A DNA stretch of 64,000 nt from Prorocentrum cordatum (taxonomy: Eukaryota > Sar > Dinophyceae > Prorocentrales > Prorocentraceae), in assembly GCA_963575745.1 (NCBI GenBank), contig CAUYUJ010019602.1:46001-110000 (forward strand). The letters run 5' to 3'. This document shows, one piece after another, positions 52,065 to 63,944 of the stretch. The position numbers were made by a program, and so were the translations under genes. Numbering within the stretch: the stretch's first letter is position 1; every line of letters begins with the position of its first letter. Below the pieces are notes generated by a model, which did no database searches, was not told where the DNA came from, and saw only the letters and a list, made by a program, of their open reading frames with translations.

Positions 52065-52406
52065 TATGTTGCGTGTCCTGTGGCTTGGGGGACACCTGTT
52101 ATGTGTTCGAAGTTGCACGTCATGTATGCGCATCCCCCTGGCTCTCGTGACACGGAATGGAGGGACCACAAGATGATTTGTTTCGACCTCCCTTGTTTGC
52201 TGCAGGGGGCGTCCTCTGGTAGGACAAAGGCCACTGGCAGTCGATCGTTCGCCTCGTGTTTTGTGCAGGAGGGTAAGGAGGTGAAACAGTGCAGGGAGTT
52301 TGATCTGGCTGTAACGCAGGTTGTTGGGGGGAAGTCGGGTGGGGGAGTGGCCGAAATAGTCTACGTAAAAACCAGTATTGCACGGAGGAGTCCGAGGGCA
52401 AGGTGA

Positions 52407-53935
52407 GTTGGCGTACTAGGTGGAGATCCATTTCTCCAGCTGACCTGGAATCACGACTGAAGGAGGGAGCTACTGCCGATAAACGCTGCTTTGGTTTTAA
52501 ATCGGCTTCGCTCGTCCCGAAGTTAACCCAGGAGGAGGCTCAGGTGAAAGAGGTCCACTACAGTACTACAGGGTTCGCAAGCTCTGGAAATTTGGTCAAA
52601 TCGATGAGGCCACGTTCAAGGATAGTCGTCGTCGTTGGAATCGTGTTCGAAGGCAGTTCAAGAAACGTCTACTTCTTTATCGTTATCGGGATGAGGTCAA
52701 GACCTATGTTACTAACTCTGTGGTGATGGATGGTGCATTGTGTGAGGATTCGAGTAAGTGGAAGGAGGATGACGAGGGTGGTCAGGGCTAAGTACTCTAA
52801 GTCGGATCGTCTTGCTATGAACTTGGCGATTCTGGAGCAGCTTCGGGTTCAAGCTGATGTGGCACGCGCGTGCAGCACTCACACTTCTTCTCCTATTACC
52901 ATGCATGTTCTCTGTCGTGCTCGTTCGAGGCCTCGGGAAGGCAAAGCTGTAGGTGCTGGCGGGATCAGTGCATGCATGTTACGCTCTCTGTCCTGGGAAG
53001 CCCTACGTGTGGTGCTTGATTGCTTCCAGCGGCGCTTCTGACGACTGGCGGAGGCGCCTGAATCTTGGAAGTTCATTCGTGCGTCCATTATCTTGAAGAA
53101 TGGGAAGGACAAGGAGTTTGATGAGAGTCGTACTCTTGCTGTGAACTCGGTGGTGAACACATGGTACATGGGCTGCTTGTGTATACTACTCAATTCGCAC
53201 TTGCTGGCTATTGCTCCTGCTGTTGCTCCGTCTCTGTGCATGTATGGCTTCCAGCAGGGTCGTAAGACACATGATGTGACGTCGGGGCTAAAAACGATGT
53301 GTAGGCATGCCAGGTTGTGGGGGAAGGAGGAGAATATCGTATTTGCTTCCTTGCATGTGGCCACTGCGTTTGATTCACTCACTGTCCAAGTTGCATCATC
53401 TACGCTTGAGCGTTTGGGTGTGGAGGTTGAACTTCGGTATGGTCTTATTGATAATTCTGTCGGCAATGAGGCTGTCTTCCAATTTGAAGGTGTCTGCACT
53501 GACACTCTCCCTTGGACGGCGTGTGTCAAGACGGGTTCCAAGGAAGGACCTGACCTGTGGACAGCTCAATCCTTGGTCATGTTCGGTGACATTACCTCTG
53601 CTTGGGCGAGAGATGCTGTGGGGGTCAGGCTCTGCAGCGAGGCTGGAGGTATTGTTTTGAGTCACTTCGTATGGGCTGACAATGTGCTGCTTGCGGCTGC
53701 AGATCGCCCCACTTTGGCTACTATGATTTTGCAGTTGACGTGGGCTCTCCATGATCATGGTTTTCGTTGGAAGCAGAGTAGTCTCCAGTTCATGGACGTG
53801 GGCGCCACCGCCGGCGTGACGGAGCCTGTCATGGTGACGTTGTTCCCGCCAGGTATTACTAGAGAGCCCAATGCTAACCTCCCTGCCAGTGTTACTATTC
53901 CGCAGGTTGATTGCGAGGAGTTTCAAGGACCATGA
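52407..53935 (+). pseudogene. LINE-5 linker and RT
   Basis: A basic linker reads in one frame near 52560-52790 (ATFKDSRRRWNRVRRQFKKR). RT follows: HVLCRARSRPREGKA, a stop near 53041, then YGFQQGRKTHDVTSG, SLHVATAFDSL (motif A with His, CAT at 53354-53356, in place of the first catalytic Asp), VKTGSKEGPDLW (motif B) and FVWADNVLLAAAD (Asp at 53678-53680). Loss of the motif A Asp alone would inactivate it. Confidence 0.8.
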
Positions 53936-54861
53936 GGATGTACGGTGCCGAATGGGTAAGGCTTTGCGTGCTTTCTGGAATGATCGTTGTTTCTACACCT
54001 CGAGGAGGATTGCTTGGAATAACAAATTTAAACGATACGAGTCGAGAGTCAGGTCTAAGTTGCTCTTTGGTCTGGAAGGTGCCACGGTATATAGTTCCAC
54101 GATTGCATTCGTCCGCAAGGAGGAGGGGTAGATGCTGAGTAGGATGACTTGGAGAGCTAAGAGGGAGGGGGAGGGTTGGGCAGTGTTCATGTCACGCATG
54201 TACAAAAGAGGGAGGCAAGCTTTGTGTGAATCTGGCAGACCGTCGTTGGCACAAGTCTTCTTGCACCGACAGTGGAGATGGGCCAAAGATATTGCTTTGT
54301 CTTGTTTTGGCAGGGACTGTGGTGACTCGGAGGTGGCTTCTGTTGTGGGTGGCTCGCAGCATGTCCCGTCTCCTGCGTGCGCTCCTGGTGCTTCTGCTGG
54401 TAATACTACGCCTTCTGAGCCCATGAACCGCCGAAAAAGAAAGACGGTGTGCATGAATGAGGCTAAACGTCAGAGGACCCCAGAGGACCCCACTTTCCCA
54501 GAGCACGGCGAGGCACAGAGACAGGTTTGAGGACCCAACCCGCTTCTACAATCAGCCCACGGTGGTGGACATGGGCACTGCTGTCAACGGCTACCTGCAG
54601 GCACGCTTGTCCATGTTGCACGGAGGAGGGGAGTGGGAATCCAGGCGGGACGATCTCGTGTTGTTTCTGGGCAGTCAGGCTGGACGTGCGGGGACTCGTG
54701 CGAGGACTGGCCGCGTCCCGATTGGCATGCGCCCATGGAGAACACCATTCGAGCTTGTGGGAGGAAAATGCTGGCACCATGTTCTTGAATGGACGGAGGT
54801 GGCCTGGGTCAAGTTTGCTCGGGATTTTTTTTGTGCTACTCCAGGTTCCTGGCGTGTCTGA
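53936..54861 (+). pseudogene. LINE-5 post-RT module
   Basis: Scattered over three frames: RRIAWNNKFKRYESRVRSKL, RPSLAQVFLHRQWRWAKDIA and QARLSMLHGGGEWESRRDDL. These align with the same blocks in LINE-A, LINE-2 and LINE-3. Confidence 0.65.
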
Positions 54862-54918
54862 TTTCTTGGTACTCAAAGATCCTGTTCCTTGGAAGCCTAG
54901 GGAGGAGAGGGGGGGGAG

Positions 54919-55667
54919 ATGCTTTCGGAGGTGCTCAGCAGAAAGAAGGAGGAGGAGGTGTCTAAACGGTATGCTAATATATTGGAGGATTACACGGAGT
55001 GGGAGTTCCAGACAGGTAAGCTCGCCTTTGAACTGGGGGGTAACTCTCAATGTGTTGTGCGGTGGATTCAAGGTCTTTACTTTACTGCTAATGTGAATTA
55101 TGACAGAATTGTGGGTGGTATTCATAATATTATAGACACTTTGCTAAGAGCTGTGGGGTGCAGGCGGCCTCTCTTGGGAGACACATCTTCAAGTGGGTGT
55201 ACAGAGAAGACAGTACTGCTGCGGATGAATTAACACACAGAGCTCGGCATGGAGTTTGTGACACACGTTTTAGGCATGATTTCCCATCCGTTGGTAAAGC
55301 TAACGCTATTCTGATCGACGCTATTCGGGGAAGCTTCGATGGTGGGAGATCCTATCTGGGCGTAGGCTGCGGCTGGCAGATTGGTATTCGTGTGTGCTCC
55401 TCTTCTGTTGACGGTTATCCTGTCCTTCTCCCAAGTGGAATGTGGGAGTCTAATGTGGCTTCATCCTCCTTCCTTCTCCCCCCCTCGAGCACGATCACTG
55501 CCGCTGAGTTAGAGTCTGCCCGACAACTCCTTCTGGGAGTGGAGGACTGCCTGCGTTTGGCAGGCTATGAGGCCTCCTTGTGTGGCTCTCGCCTGGGCGG
55601 TTACCCGACCCTGCTGTGGCGACGCGCAATGCGCAAACACCAAGGTATCCTGGCACGGGATCTTTGA
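54919..55667 (+). pseudogene. LINE-5 permuted RNase H-like domain
   Basis: ELGGNSQCVVRWIQG (Asp changed to Asn), then after a frameshift near 55160 IFKWVYREDSTAADELTHRA, AIRGSFDGGRSYLGVGCGWQ and STITAAELESARQLLLGVED. Same permuted order as in LINE-A. One of the four acidic positions is lost. Confidence 0.7.
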
Positions 55668-56532
55668 AAAGCTCGCCGGGCAGTCGTGCTGGTGGGAGAA
55701 ATGGCACTTCCCGGAAAAAGCGTTCCGTGAATTCCCCCAGAAGGCGCTCGCAGAATGTGATGAGAGCTCACTGTGGGACCTCTGCAACTTTAAGGGTGGA
55801 GGAGGTGACTTAGAGAGAGGAGGTGGAGGAGGTGAGGAGGAGGAGGCGAGGAGGAGGAAGAGCATAAATAATACAGAGGAGGATGAGGAGAAGGAAAGGC
55901 AGAAGAAAGCCAGGAGACTCGCATATAACTTCAAACATGACACGGTGTGGAATCAGAAGCTCCCAGGAAAGATAGGTGCCATCATGTGTCAATTCTCGGG
56001 GGGCTCACTCACGGCAATCAATTGGCTGATAGGGGAATAGTATACTCAGAACAATAAATATCATAAACTGTTGTGCAAAACACATGATGACATGGAAACA
56101 TGGTGCAAGCAATATCCATTAATACCGCCAGATTGGGGAGCTGACCTCTGGCGCCATATCTACCGCGAAGGAAGTGAGGAGGCAGATGAACTGACGTGGA
56201 GGGCTCGCGAGAGCCCAACCAATTCTTATATGTACAAACATACCACAGAACTGACGAATGGAGAAACTTTAGCTGCTCTCAGGGGTCACTTTGACGGTGG
56301 GAGAAGCGTTTCAGGAAGTGCCGTGGGCTATTGGCTGCAAGGCCTAATTGTTGATCCTACCACGCATGCTGCAGAGAGGCGGACCCTGCAAGAGACGGGC
56401 CTGCTTTTGGAGCACGATGCGACAGCAATGGAGTCCGAATGTATAGCGCCATTGCGGTTGTTCCAGACCGCCCGAGAGATCACTACAAAAATGTGCGATG
56501 CAGGAGACGGGTTTATAGCTTCGAATTCATGA
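55647..56532 (+). pseudogene. LINE-6 permuted RNase H-like domain
   Basis: An acidic Gly/Glu-rich stretch, then FSGGSLTAINWLIGE with Asp changed to Gly. A TAG at 56038-56040 sits where LINE-A has Trp of GEW, and the same frame continues: LWRHIYREGSEEADELTWRA, LRGHFDGGRSVSGSAVGYWL and AMESECIAPLRLFQTA. It stops TGA 56530-56532. Only point changes interrupt it. Confidence 0.75.
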
Positions 56533-56885
56533 GTATTGCGGTTCATGGATCTATGGAAGTGTCATCTTCCATTATATACTCACAGCTACGCTGAGATATT
56601 CTATCTCTGTTTTCCTCGAGTGCACATCTCATTGATCGGAGTTCGTGCTTCAGTCAACCTGTGTGTTTCACTTTCGGCTTGAGCTTCGCTTGCACCTCCC
56701 CGTCCCGGAAGCATGTTGGTGGTAATCTTGGCTGTGTAGTGGTCGGGGTCCCGTTTGGGGGCCTCGGTGCAATGCCTCGTTTGGAGGCTCGAGCCTGTGT
56801 CTCGGTGCTGCGCCTCGTTTGGAGGCGCGAGACGCTGCGCTGCGAGTGAGACATTCGCACAGTGAGCGCTACGCAAACGCAAGAA
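56533..56885 (+). other. LINE-6 3' UTR
   Basis: 353 bp without coding signal. It contains two copies of a CCTCGTTTGGAGGC unit (about 56777 and 56812) and ends in CGCAAACGCAAG. Confidence 0.6.
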
Positions 56886-56918
56886 ACCAAGGTTGACGGT
56901 TTACCGCCGGCTCGCAGT
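56886..56918 (+). repeat. Hairpin right arm after LINE-6
   Basis: ACCAAGGTTGACGGTTTACC, GCCGGCTCGCAGT. The left arm belonging to this hairpin is not in place upstream of LINE-5. Confidence 0.8.
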
Positions 56919-58183
56919 TTTGCATAGTTTTTCTAGGCTTAAATTCGGTTTTTCGACATTGAAAGATTCGTTAGAGCTCTAGTATTTTTCCCTCCATCTT
57001 CGATCTTATTCCCGCTCACCATCTTAATCTCAGCTCGATCGGGTGCATATTATTGTCAAAAATCATGTGGGCGGGATCGGCTGTTTAGTGCCATCTTGAC
57101 AGGTGCTGTCGGTTTTCTGAGCTTAACCCGAGCCGTAGAAGTGCTACAGAGCTGGCAGGCACACCTAATTCATATAGAATCATCAGGCGCGTTTGTCTCA
57201 AGTAACAAGATGTCCGAACCCGGCCTGCCACCAGAACTGGGCCCGCAAAGCTGTTCGTTCTCTGTTAATTTCCTTGGAGATGATGATGAGTTTCGTGATT
57301 GAACTCGAGCTGCAGATGAGCCACAGAGCTGTTTGGCACAGCAATCGGAAGGACATCATCAGAAGCGCTAGTCTCAAGTATCTAGATGCCAGAACTGGGT
57401 ATGCTACCATAGCTGTGTCCGAAAAACTATTCGTGCTCTGCATTTTTTAAGACATGGTGATGGCTTTCTTGATTGAACTCGAGCTGCAGATGAGCTACAG
57501 AGTCGTTTGTTACAGCAATCGAAAGTACATCAGAATCGCTAGTCTAAAGTATCTAGATGCCCGAACCTGGTCTGCTACCAGAACTGGGTCCGAACAGCTA
57601 TTCATACTTTGCTATTCTTCAGAGAGATGATGGTGAGTTCCTTGAGATTTCTCGAGCCGCAGATGAGCTACAGAGTTGTTTGTCACAGCAATCGAAAGGA
57701 CATCGTTAGAATCGCTAGTCTAAAGTATCTAGATGCCCGAATTCGGTTTGCTACCAGAGCTGGGTCTGAAAAACTATTCGTGCTCTGCATTTTTTAGAGA
57801 TGGTACTGGTTTTCTTGTCTCAAGTCGAGCTGCAAATGAGCTGCAGAGTTGTTTGTCACAGCAATCGAATGGAAAGTGCTATGATCGTTAGTCTATATCC
57901 AGATGCCCGAACTCGGTCTGCTTCCAGAGTTGGAACCAACAAAATTTTGGTACTCTTTTAATAGTTCCAGAGATGACGATGCCTTCCTTGATCCTCCTCC
58001 TCCTTCTCCTCCTTCTGCTCCTCTTCCTTCTTCGTCCTTCTCTTCCTCAGCCCTTCCATCTTCTTCTTCCTCATTTCTTCTTCTCCTGCAGTCCTACCGC
58101 GCCCTCGCGCGCGCGGCATGCGAGATTGCCGCGCCCGCATTGCACGAGGAAGCTCTACGAGTTCCCGGCGGTAACCAAGGTTG
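56919..58183 (+). repeat. L element 23, diverged, with pyrimidine-rich tail
   Basis: A recognisable but divergent L head (TTCGTTAGAGCTCTAGTATT, CTCAGCTCGATCGGGTGCAT) and about four monomers of a distinct subtype (landmarks CAGATGAGCTACAGAG, GTATCTAGATGCC). A TCC/TTC-rich tract spans 57985-58090. Then GGAAGCTCTACGAGT and left arm TCCCGGCGGT. The TSD AACCAAGGTTG is at 58173-58183. Confidence 0.78.
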
Positions 58184-58684
58184 GTTACTGCTGGGGCTCG
58201 TGGGGCCTCCTCGTGCGGCTCGAGCTGCATTGTGCAGTCAGGCAGCCTGCCCCTGGCCTGGCCCGCCGCGCGGGGGCGCGTGGCGATTGGGCCACTCGGC
58301 ATCTTCGGCGACTTCGGCGAGTCCGAGGTAAGCAGGCCGCCTGCCATTTGTTTGTATTTGTTTGTGTGCATTGTTGCGGCATTTTGCTGCATCGAGCTGG
58401 ACGGGACGAGCCAGAGTCAATCGATCGATCTGGACCGCTGGGGATCCAACTTCGGACACTGGGAGTGGGGATATCTTGCCAGACAGGTTGGTAGATCTTG
58501 TCACGACGATAAAGATTCTCTAGTTGACATACCATCTGGACCACCTGATCTCTCTCCCACTTTACCTCATAATCCTGTTGCCTCATATAACTTTCATCAG
58601 TTACGTGCGCATCTCAAACGTACTCGAGAAGATCGATCGTTCTGTGAGAAGTGGAATATCCCTTGCAACATCTCAGACGGCAAG

Positions 58685-59488
58685 ATGGCTGCCTCATCAG
58701 CTGCTGCGGTCCCCGAGATTTTCGCCATGAGTGCCACTGATATGCCCGTTCCAGGAGCCAAGGAGGAGGAGGTCCCAGAGGGAACACGTGTCAAAGTTCA
58801 GACGGTTGAGGGCCTCGAGGAGGCCATGACTAAGGGCATGGACAAGATCACGACGCTTGTTGCATCTCTGGGAGGTAAGATGACTCAGGGCTTCCAGTCA
58901 ACCCATCGGAGCATCACGGATCTCGGCACCCAACTCAATGCTCGTGTTGATTCGGTAGAGAAAAATGTACAGCAGGCGATGACGGACATAGATGCTATTA
59001 CTAAGAAGGTGGAGGATCAGAGGCTCCAGATTATCCAGCTCCAGCAGGCTCCTGCAGGTGGGCCCCCCAGAGCAGGCACCTCTACGACGGCGTCCTCGGC
59101 GGAAACTCGGCAGTCCATGCAGAATTTCACTCCGTCGTTCGTCGAGCTCAAGGGATGGGTGACTGACTGGCGGGATGCAGAGAAGCGTCAGGAGGAGATG
59201 TTATCACAGCAGGCGTTGAATTCACTACTGAATGAGGTCCTGGCTGGAGAATGGTTCAGTGGTGTCAAGGAGCTTCTGGACCTGAACCAATCCAAGAGGT
59301 TCAACAGAGGTCGAGAGGCATGGGGTTATTCGCGTGCTCCGACAACAAACTCCAGCACGCTCCCAGGGTCCTCAAGGTCCACGTGGAGGCCCCCGCCCCC
59401 CCCGGAAGAAGCCCCATCTGGATGCCGCTGGGATCTTTCAGGCAAAGTTCAAGAGCTTCAAGAAGCATCATTCAAATCTCAGGGCTGA
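58685..59488 (+). pseudogene. LINE-B ORF1, broken
   Basis: Starts at the same ATG context as LINE-A ORF1 (AAGATGGCTGCC) and keeps the coiled coil and VELKGWVTDW. A deletion of about 73 bp after GCGTGCTC (near 59337) removes the YFQNGVTSDQ region and shifts the frame. The C-terminal part with HVEAP is in another frame (59340-59667), with further small insertions near 59394 and 59566. The reading frame upstream of 58685 is open to about 58181, as in LINE-A. Confidence 0.85.
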
Positions 59489-59664
59489 GACGGGACCATC
59501 GATTACGTTCATGTGGGGCTCCAGTGACCACTTACCACCTCCAGGGAAGATTGTGGCCAAGTTCTTTCTCTCTGCAGAATGGCTGGGAGATTACTCGTGC
59601 AATGAATCAGCTTGAGCCAGGGATCAACATTGATGAGTTGCGAGCGAGGATTTCCAGTACGAAT

Positions 59665-59667
59665 TAG
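59665..59667 (+). promoter_or_regulatory. In-frame TAG between ORF1 and ORF2, LINE-B
   Basis: AAT TAG AGG TGC CAC, the same junction as LINE-A with a synonymous change just before the stop. The same frame continues into SWNVRRAG. Confidence 0.6.
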
Positions 59668-60974
59668 AGGTGCCACGACACCATTGCGTCATGGAATGTG
59701 CGTCGGGCAGGTGCAGAGAACGGCCATGACATAATTAATTCACTACGTCGCTTAGATGTGGGACTCGCGGGGTTGTGCGAGTGCCTGTTCCTTTCAGTTC
59801 GTGATCTCAGCATGCGAGGTTACACAATTTTTCGGAGTACTTGTCGGAAGGCTGCGGTGATCATGTCTAAGTCTTGGAGAGACTCGCCCAGGGCCACATA
59901 TCGTGGCAAAGGTTTTGTGATTTGTAGTTATTCTAGTGTTACTGTTATTGTTGCATATATGCCGCATGAGAGTATTCGTACCCTACGGAAGAACAGCATG
60001 AACATGATGTGTATGAGCAGATATTGTTTGATATATCCCAAGTGCTTCGCACACATAGGTCGAAGTTCCCGAAGCAGCCGCAGGACCTGGTCTTCTTGAC
60101 AGATGCTAACGTCGAACTCGAGCCAGATTCGGAGGTCAACGGCTTTAGAGTTACTGGATCAGGGCTTCTGGAGGCGTCTGGGATTGCTGGGGATTCTACG
60201 GAGATTGATACTGGGATGGAGGAAGGATCGGATGACGGCAACCCGTATATGACTCAAACAAAGTGTGGTGCACGTAAAACAAGACCTCATAGGGTTGTCT
60301 CGGGCTTCGAAATTCGACGGGCGTCTAGGCTGCAATCTATGAGGAGGGCCCTGCTGGACTTCTGCGGGCTCTGGGGCATAAGGATGGAGAACACATTTGG
60401 GCAGAGGAGGGTGACTTTCAAATCAAGTACGGGGGTGGAGAAGGTACTCGACTATGTTGGTGTCAGCCGTCGTTTACACAGGCAGGAGATCACTGTAGGC
60501 TGGATGCTGCCTGCGGAAGTGGGCCACGCCTGGACGGAGCACCCATGCAGCAGATACGAGCGTGCGCTGTCTGACCACGCTTGCATAGTTGTTCGCTTGT
60601 CTTGTGCACCGTCTGCGAAGAGACGGACCCAGCCTGCTCGAAAATTCATCTACTTGCAACCGGTGTCGCAGCTTGAGTTTGCGAAGAACATGGACGATCG
60701 GGGCAGTCGTTACCGTGCATTGTGCCAGGAAAATGCCGACCCAGAGGATCGACAGGAGATGTTGGATACGCTGGGACCTGACCTCATAAAGGCCGCCGAG
60801 GAGACCCCCCAGAAGGATACCAATCCCAGGAATAATGTGCCAAAGAAATCCGAGATCCACTGGGCCGCCCAGGAAAGTAAACGCGAAGCACTTCGTCGCG
60901 GGGATAGAGAGGAGGCCAAACGGTGCTCAAAGATAGTGAGGAGAGAAAGGAGGAGGCTGGAGGCAGGAGTATAG
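59668..60974 (+). pseudogene. LINE-B ORF2, EEP part
   Basis: SWNV, LCECLF, then a 1 bp deletion near 59980 moves the frame. The second frame carries LTDANVE, LDYVGVSRR and LSDHACIVVRL. It ends at TAG 60972-60974, where LINE-A has CAG (Gln). Confidence 0.88.
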
Positions 60975-63835
60975 AGGTGGAGGACGGAGATGAACACGAG
61001 GAGGAGGAGGAGGAGGGCCAAGACGGAGACGTTGATCCTTGCCAACGGGATGGAGTCCCAGAACCGCGAGGAGTGGGGGGACGAGATATCGGGGCACATG
61101 ACGTCTAAGGTGGAGGACCCCGAGGCCAGGGAGGTGACCCTTCGTGAGCTACAGTCGCTGCGTGGTCTATGTTCGGGAAGCGGATCCTCAGAGGTGTTCT
61201 CGATGTCGCTCCTGCTGCGGGCGAGGGCGAAGCTGTCCACGGGAAAGGCCCCAGGTCCCGACAACGTGACTGTCACGATGTTGAAACAGCTCTCGTGGGC
61301 ATCTGTTCGACGTGTTCTGGTGAGCTTCCAAGGTGTGTATTCCCGCAGGTTATGTTGCCCCGACAGTTGGCGTCAACTAGCTGCCACTCTCATGCCTAAA
61401 GAAATGGACATACAACATTTGACAGATACACGTGTACTATGTCTACAGTCGTGTCTGATGAAATGGTACATGACATGTATTGTGATGATGATTGAGAAGA
61501 GGATTGAGGAGCACCGACACTATGTATGCCTGTACGGATTCAGATCGGGACGAAAAAAACATCGGAAATCACCAGCGTTGCCAAAAGGCTCAGCCAGCAC
61601 TCCGCTGTCTGGGGCAAAGGAGACAGTTTGTGGCTTGCCAACCTCGATATTTTACAAGCATTCGATAATGTCACTCCGTGCCTGGCCATGCGCTGTCTTC
61701 GTGCTCTTGACATACCAGCTGATCTCATTGTGGGGTTGATTGAACCCATGATTGATAATCAGTGCGTGGCCAGCTTCGAGGGCATCGAGGCATCTTCAGC
61801 TGTCTCTTGGGACAAATCTATTCGAACGGGAGGAGTGGAGGGGCCGATGATTTTTCTAGCAGTATCTATTGTATTCTGGAGAGATGTGATTGACAGGTGG
61901 AGGCAGGATACGCAGTACGGTATCAAGTTGGAAAATGATGAGCGCATGTTCAACGGTGAGCGTATGACCCACAGTTTCTGGGCAGAGAATCTTCTGTTGT
62001 ATGCGAAGACCCGCTCTGACCTCGAGTTGATGGTGCGTGACATGCGTATCCATCTGATGAATGCAGGAATGACCTGGAAGCCGAAATCCTTGATGTATAT
62101 TTACTTTGGTGCGCCGCCTGGCATCCCGCCGTCCCCCGAGCAGGGTAGACGTGTGCTGGTGCCGTCTTATGACGCTGCTCTTGGGGCCCGAGAAGTGGTC
62201 CTGCCGCGTGTTCAGTCGTTTGAGATCCTGGGAGCCACTCTGGAGGAGACCTGGAAGGACCACTCGGATTCAGAGGCCATGCTCCAGAAAGCCCAGAAGA
62301 TATTCTTTGGGGAAATCGCTTATTATCGCTGCTCTGGTATTGATTTGGCTGAGAGATTTACTCGTTATCAAGCTCAAGTGATTGCTGTATTATTATTCAA
62401 CTGTGAGGGCAGAACGCCCGACTATTCCACCATTGCTGCTGTTCACTCTTTTGAGGGCAGATGCCTGGCGTTAATGTCAGGTCTACGCAAGCGGAGAACT
62501 GAAGGATGGTCTGAGTTTCAACGTAGGCGATACAAAGTTGGACGGCAGAGTTTTGTTGAGCTTGGATTCCGAAGTGCGGTGCAGATATGGATATTTCGTT
62601 GTTGGGATTGGGCCAAGGATGTCTCAGTTGCTGCAAGTATTCGTATGAGGAGGTACACAACACACACAGTGGAGGAGGAGGGGGAGACGGTACCAAATCG
62701 GCGTCAGAGGAAAACTCGGGCGATGGCGGTGGCGGCGGCATCTCATGTATCCCAGATCTCCCAGATGTCGAGTGGCGGTCGTCGGCGGACAACGGATGAT
62801 CAGCCTGCCATACCTGAGGAGTCGGACATGTCACGTGAATGGATGATATCTAGGCTGGCCATGCTACATGGAAGGGGGAAGTGGACGGAACATCGGGACA
62901 CATGTATTCTAGCGTTGCCTGCAAAATATAGGAAGCATCTCACACGCATGAGCATGGGGGCACCTGCCCGTGGACATACTGTGTGGGACTGGTGTTTGTG
63001 CGATCTCTTTGGTTGTGAGTGGTACCTCTCGTTCGACAGCTCCGCTGGGTCCCGAGAGAAATATTGCAAACATTTGCTGACTGTGATTGGCATGCAACAC
63101 TTGTTCGACTTGTTTGTTTTACCCAGGCCACCTGGTGTGAGGCACGTGAAGGCGGAGGAGGAGGATGAGAGAGAGATGAATGAGAGGATTAGCAAACGTA
63201 TTGCCGCTAATTATGATAATGAAACGGAGTGGAGGTGTGAGAATATTGAGCGTCTTGGAATGGAGATCTTGGGAGATAGTAAGACGGTTGTTAACTGGAT
63301 GTGTGGTGAGTGGCAGATTCGCAACAAGCAGTATGTACGACTGGTGGGAATACTGCAAAATACGGTATCGATGCTGTCTGGATGGGGACTGACCTCACCT
63401 GCATCGGGACAGAATATGTATAAGCATTTCTTTCGTGAGGGTAATGAACGTGCGGATAGATTGTCGTGGGAGGCCAGAGGTGGCCAAACTATTACTCGCT
63501 GGTTTGCATATGATCAGTTCCTTGGTACTCGTAAGACTGCTCTCCGTGGTGCATTCGATGGGGGTGTCAGTAATGAAGGATGTGGAGGTGGGTGGTGGCT
63601 TCAGATTGGCGTTGTAGGTAGGGGTTCCAGCGTGCAGGTTGATTTTCCCATCTCCTCCTCCTCCTCCTCCTCTTCCTCCTGCATCAGCTCTCAGAGCTTC
63701 CATTGGCGCGATGTGGCCGAGGAGGCGATGAGCTTGCCTCCAGGTAGCACGGTAAGCTGCTGTGAACTAGCTGCCTGCGCTGCCATGACGAGAGCTGCTG
63801 CTAAGGTGGCGTGCGCTCTGCTGCGACCTACCTAA
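60975..63835 (+). pseudogene. LINE-B ORF2, RT to RNase H
   Basis: Linker and RT N-terminus in one frame to about 61555, then a 2 bp expansion of an A-run (CGAAAAAAAC) shifts to the frame holding LDILQAFDN, RTGGVEGP and WAEN (catalytic Asp to Glu at 61985-61987). The post-RT blocks follow, then the permuted RNase H (GDSKTVVNW, NERADRL, AFDGG...GGWW, CCELAACAA). It ends TAA 63833-63835. The TCC run encoding Ser is shorter than in LINE-A. Confidence 0.9.
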
Positions 63836-63910
63836 GATGGTGGGGGCTCAGTTGCACTGCTCCGCCGATTCGGATTCGGATTCTAGTGGCGGACCGCAAA
63901 CCGCAAAAAA

Positions 63911-63944
63911 AACCAAGGTTGACGGCTTACCGCCGGCTCCCAGT
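63911..63944 (+). repeat. Right TSD copy and hairpin end after LINE-B
   Basis: AACCAAGGTTG, ACGGCTTACCGCCGG, CTCCCAGT. Confidence 0.88.

Larger units (their letters stand above)
51571..52406 (+). pseudogene. LINE-5 EEP C-terminal fragment, split by a C element
   Basis: REFTWCGGGGGARTKHVIGY and, after the nested element, TPVMCSKLHVMYAHPPG then DTEWRDHKMICFDL (counterpart of SDH). This matches the end of an EEP domain. The N-terminal half with the catalytic Glu is absent. Confidence 0.65.
51571..55638 (+). mobile_element. LINE-5, decayed 5'-truncated LINE
   Basis: Begins inside the EEP domain and runs through RT, post-RT module and permuted RNase H to a tail GCGCAATGCGCAAACACC. Many indels and stops. 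Its 3' end abuts LINE-6 across an ACCAAGGT copy. Its 5' end lies directly after a complete hairpin and CCCAGT instead of in a loop, so the left junction has been rearranged. A C-type element is nested at 51662-52064. Confidence 0.85.
55647..56885 (+). mobile_element. LINE-6, short 5'-truncated LINE inserted at the 3' edge of LINE-5
   Basis: 1.24 kb flanked by ACCAAGGT (55639-55646 and 56886-56893). It carries only the RNase H region and 3' UTR with tail ACGCAAACGCAAGAAACC. It used the same hairpin site that LINE-5 had already occupied. Confidence 0.75.
58184..63910 (+). mobile_element. LINE-B, full-length but inactivated sibling of LINE-A
   Basis: 5.7 kb, near-identical to LINE-A throughout and flanked by a perfect TSD AACCAAGGTTG (58173-58183, 63911-63921). 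Lesions relative to LINE-A: a ~73 bp deletion and small insertions in ORF1, a 1 bp deletion near 59976-59986, a Gln-to-TAG change at 60972-60974, a 2 bp insertion at 61552-61559 and a motif C Asp-to-Glu change at 61985-61987. Confidence 0.93.

Noticed and set aside
8540-63944. CRISPR-like array of regularly repeated hairpins
   Set aside because: The hairpin occurs at irregular spacing (0.3-6 kb), as the 3' end of mobile elements, in eukaryotic DNA with no cas genes.
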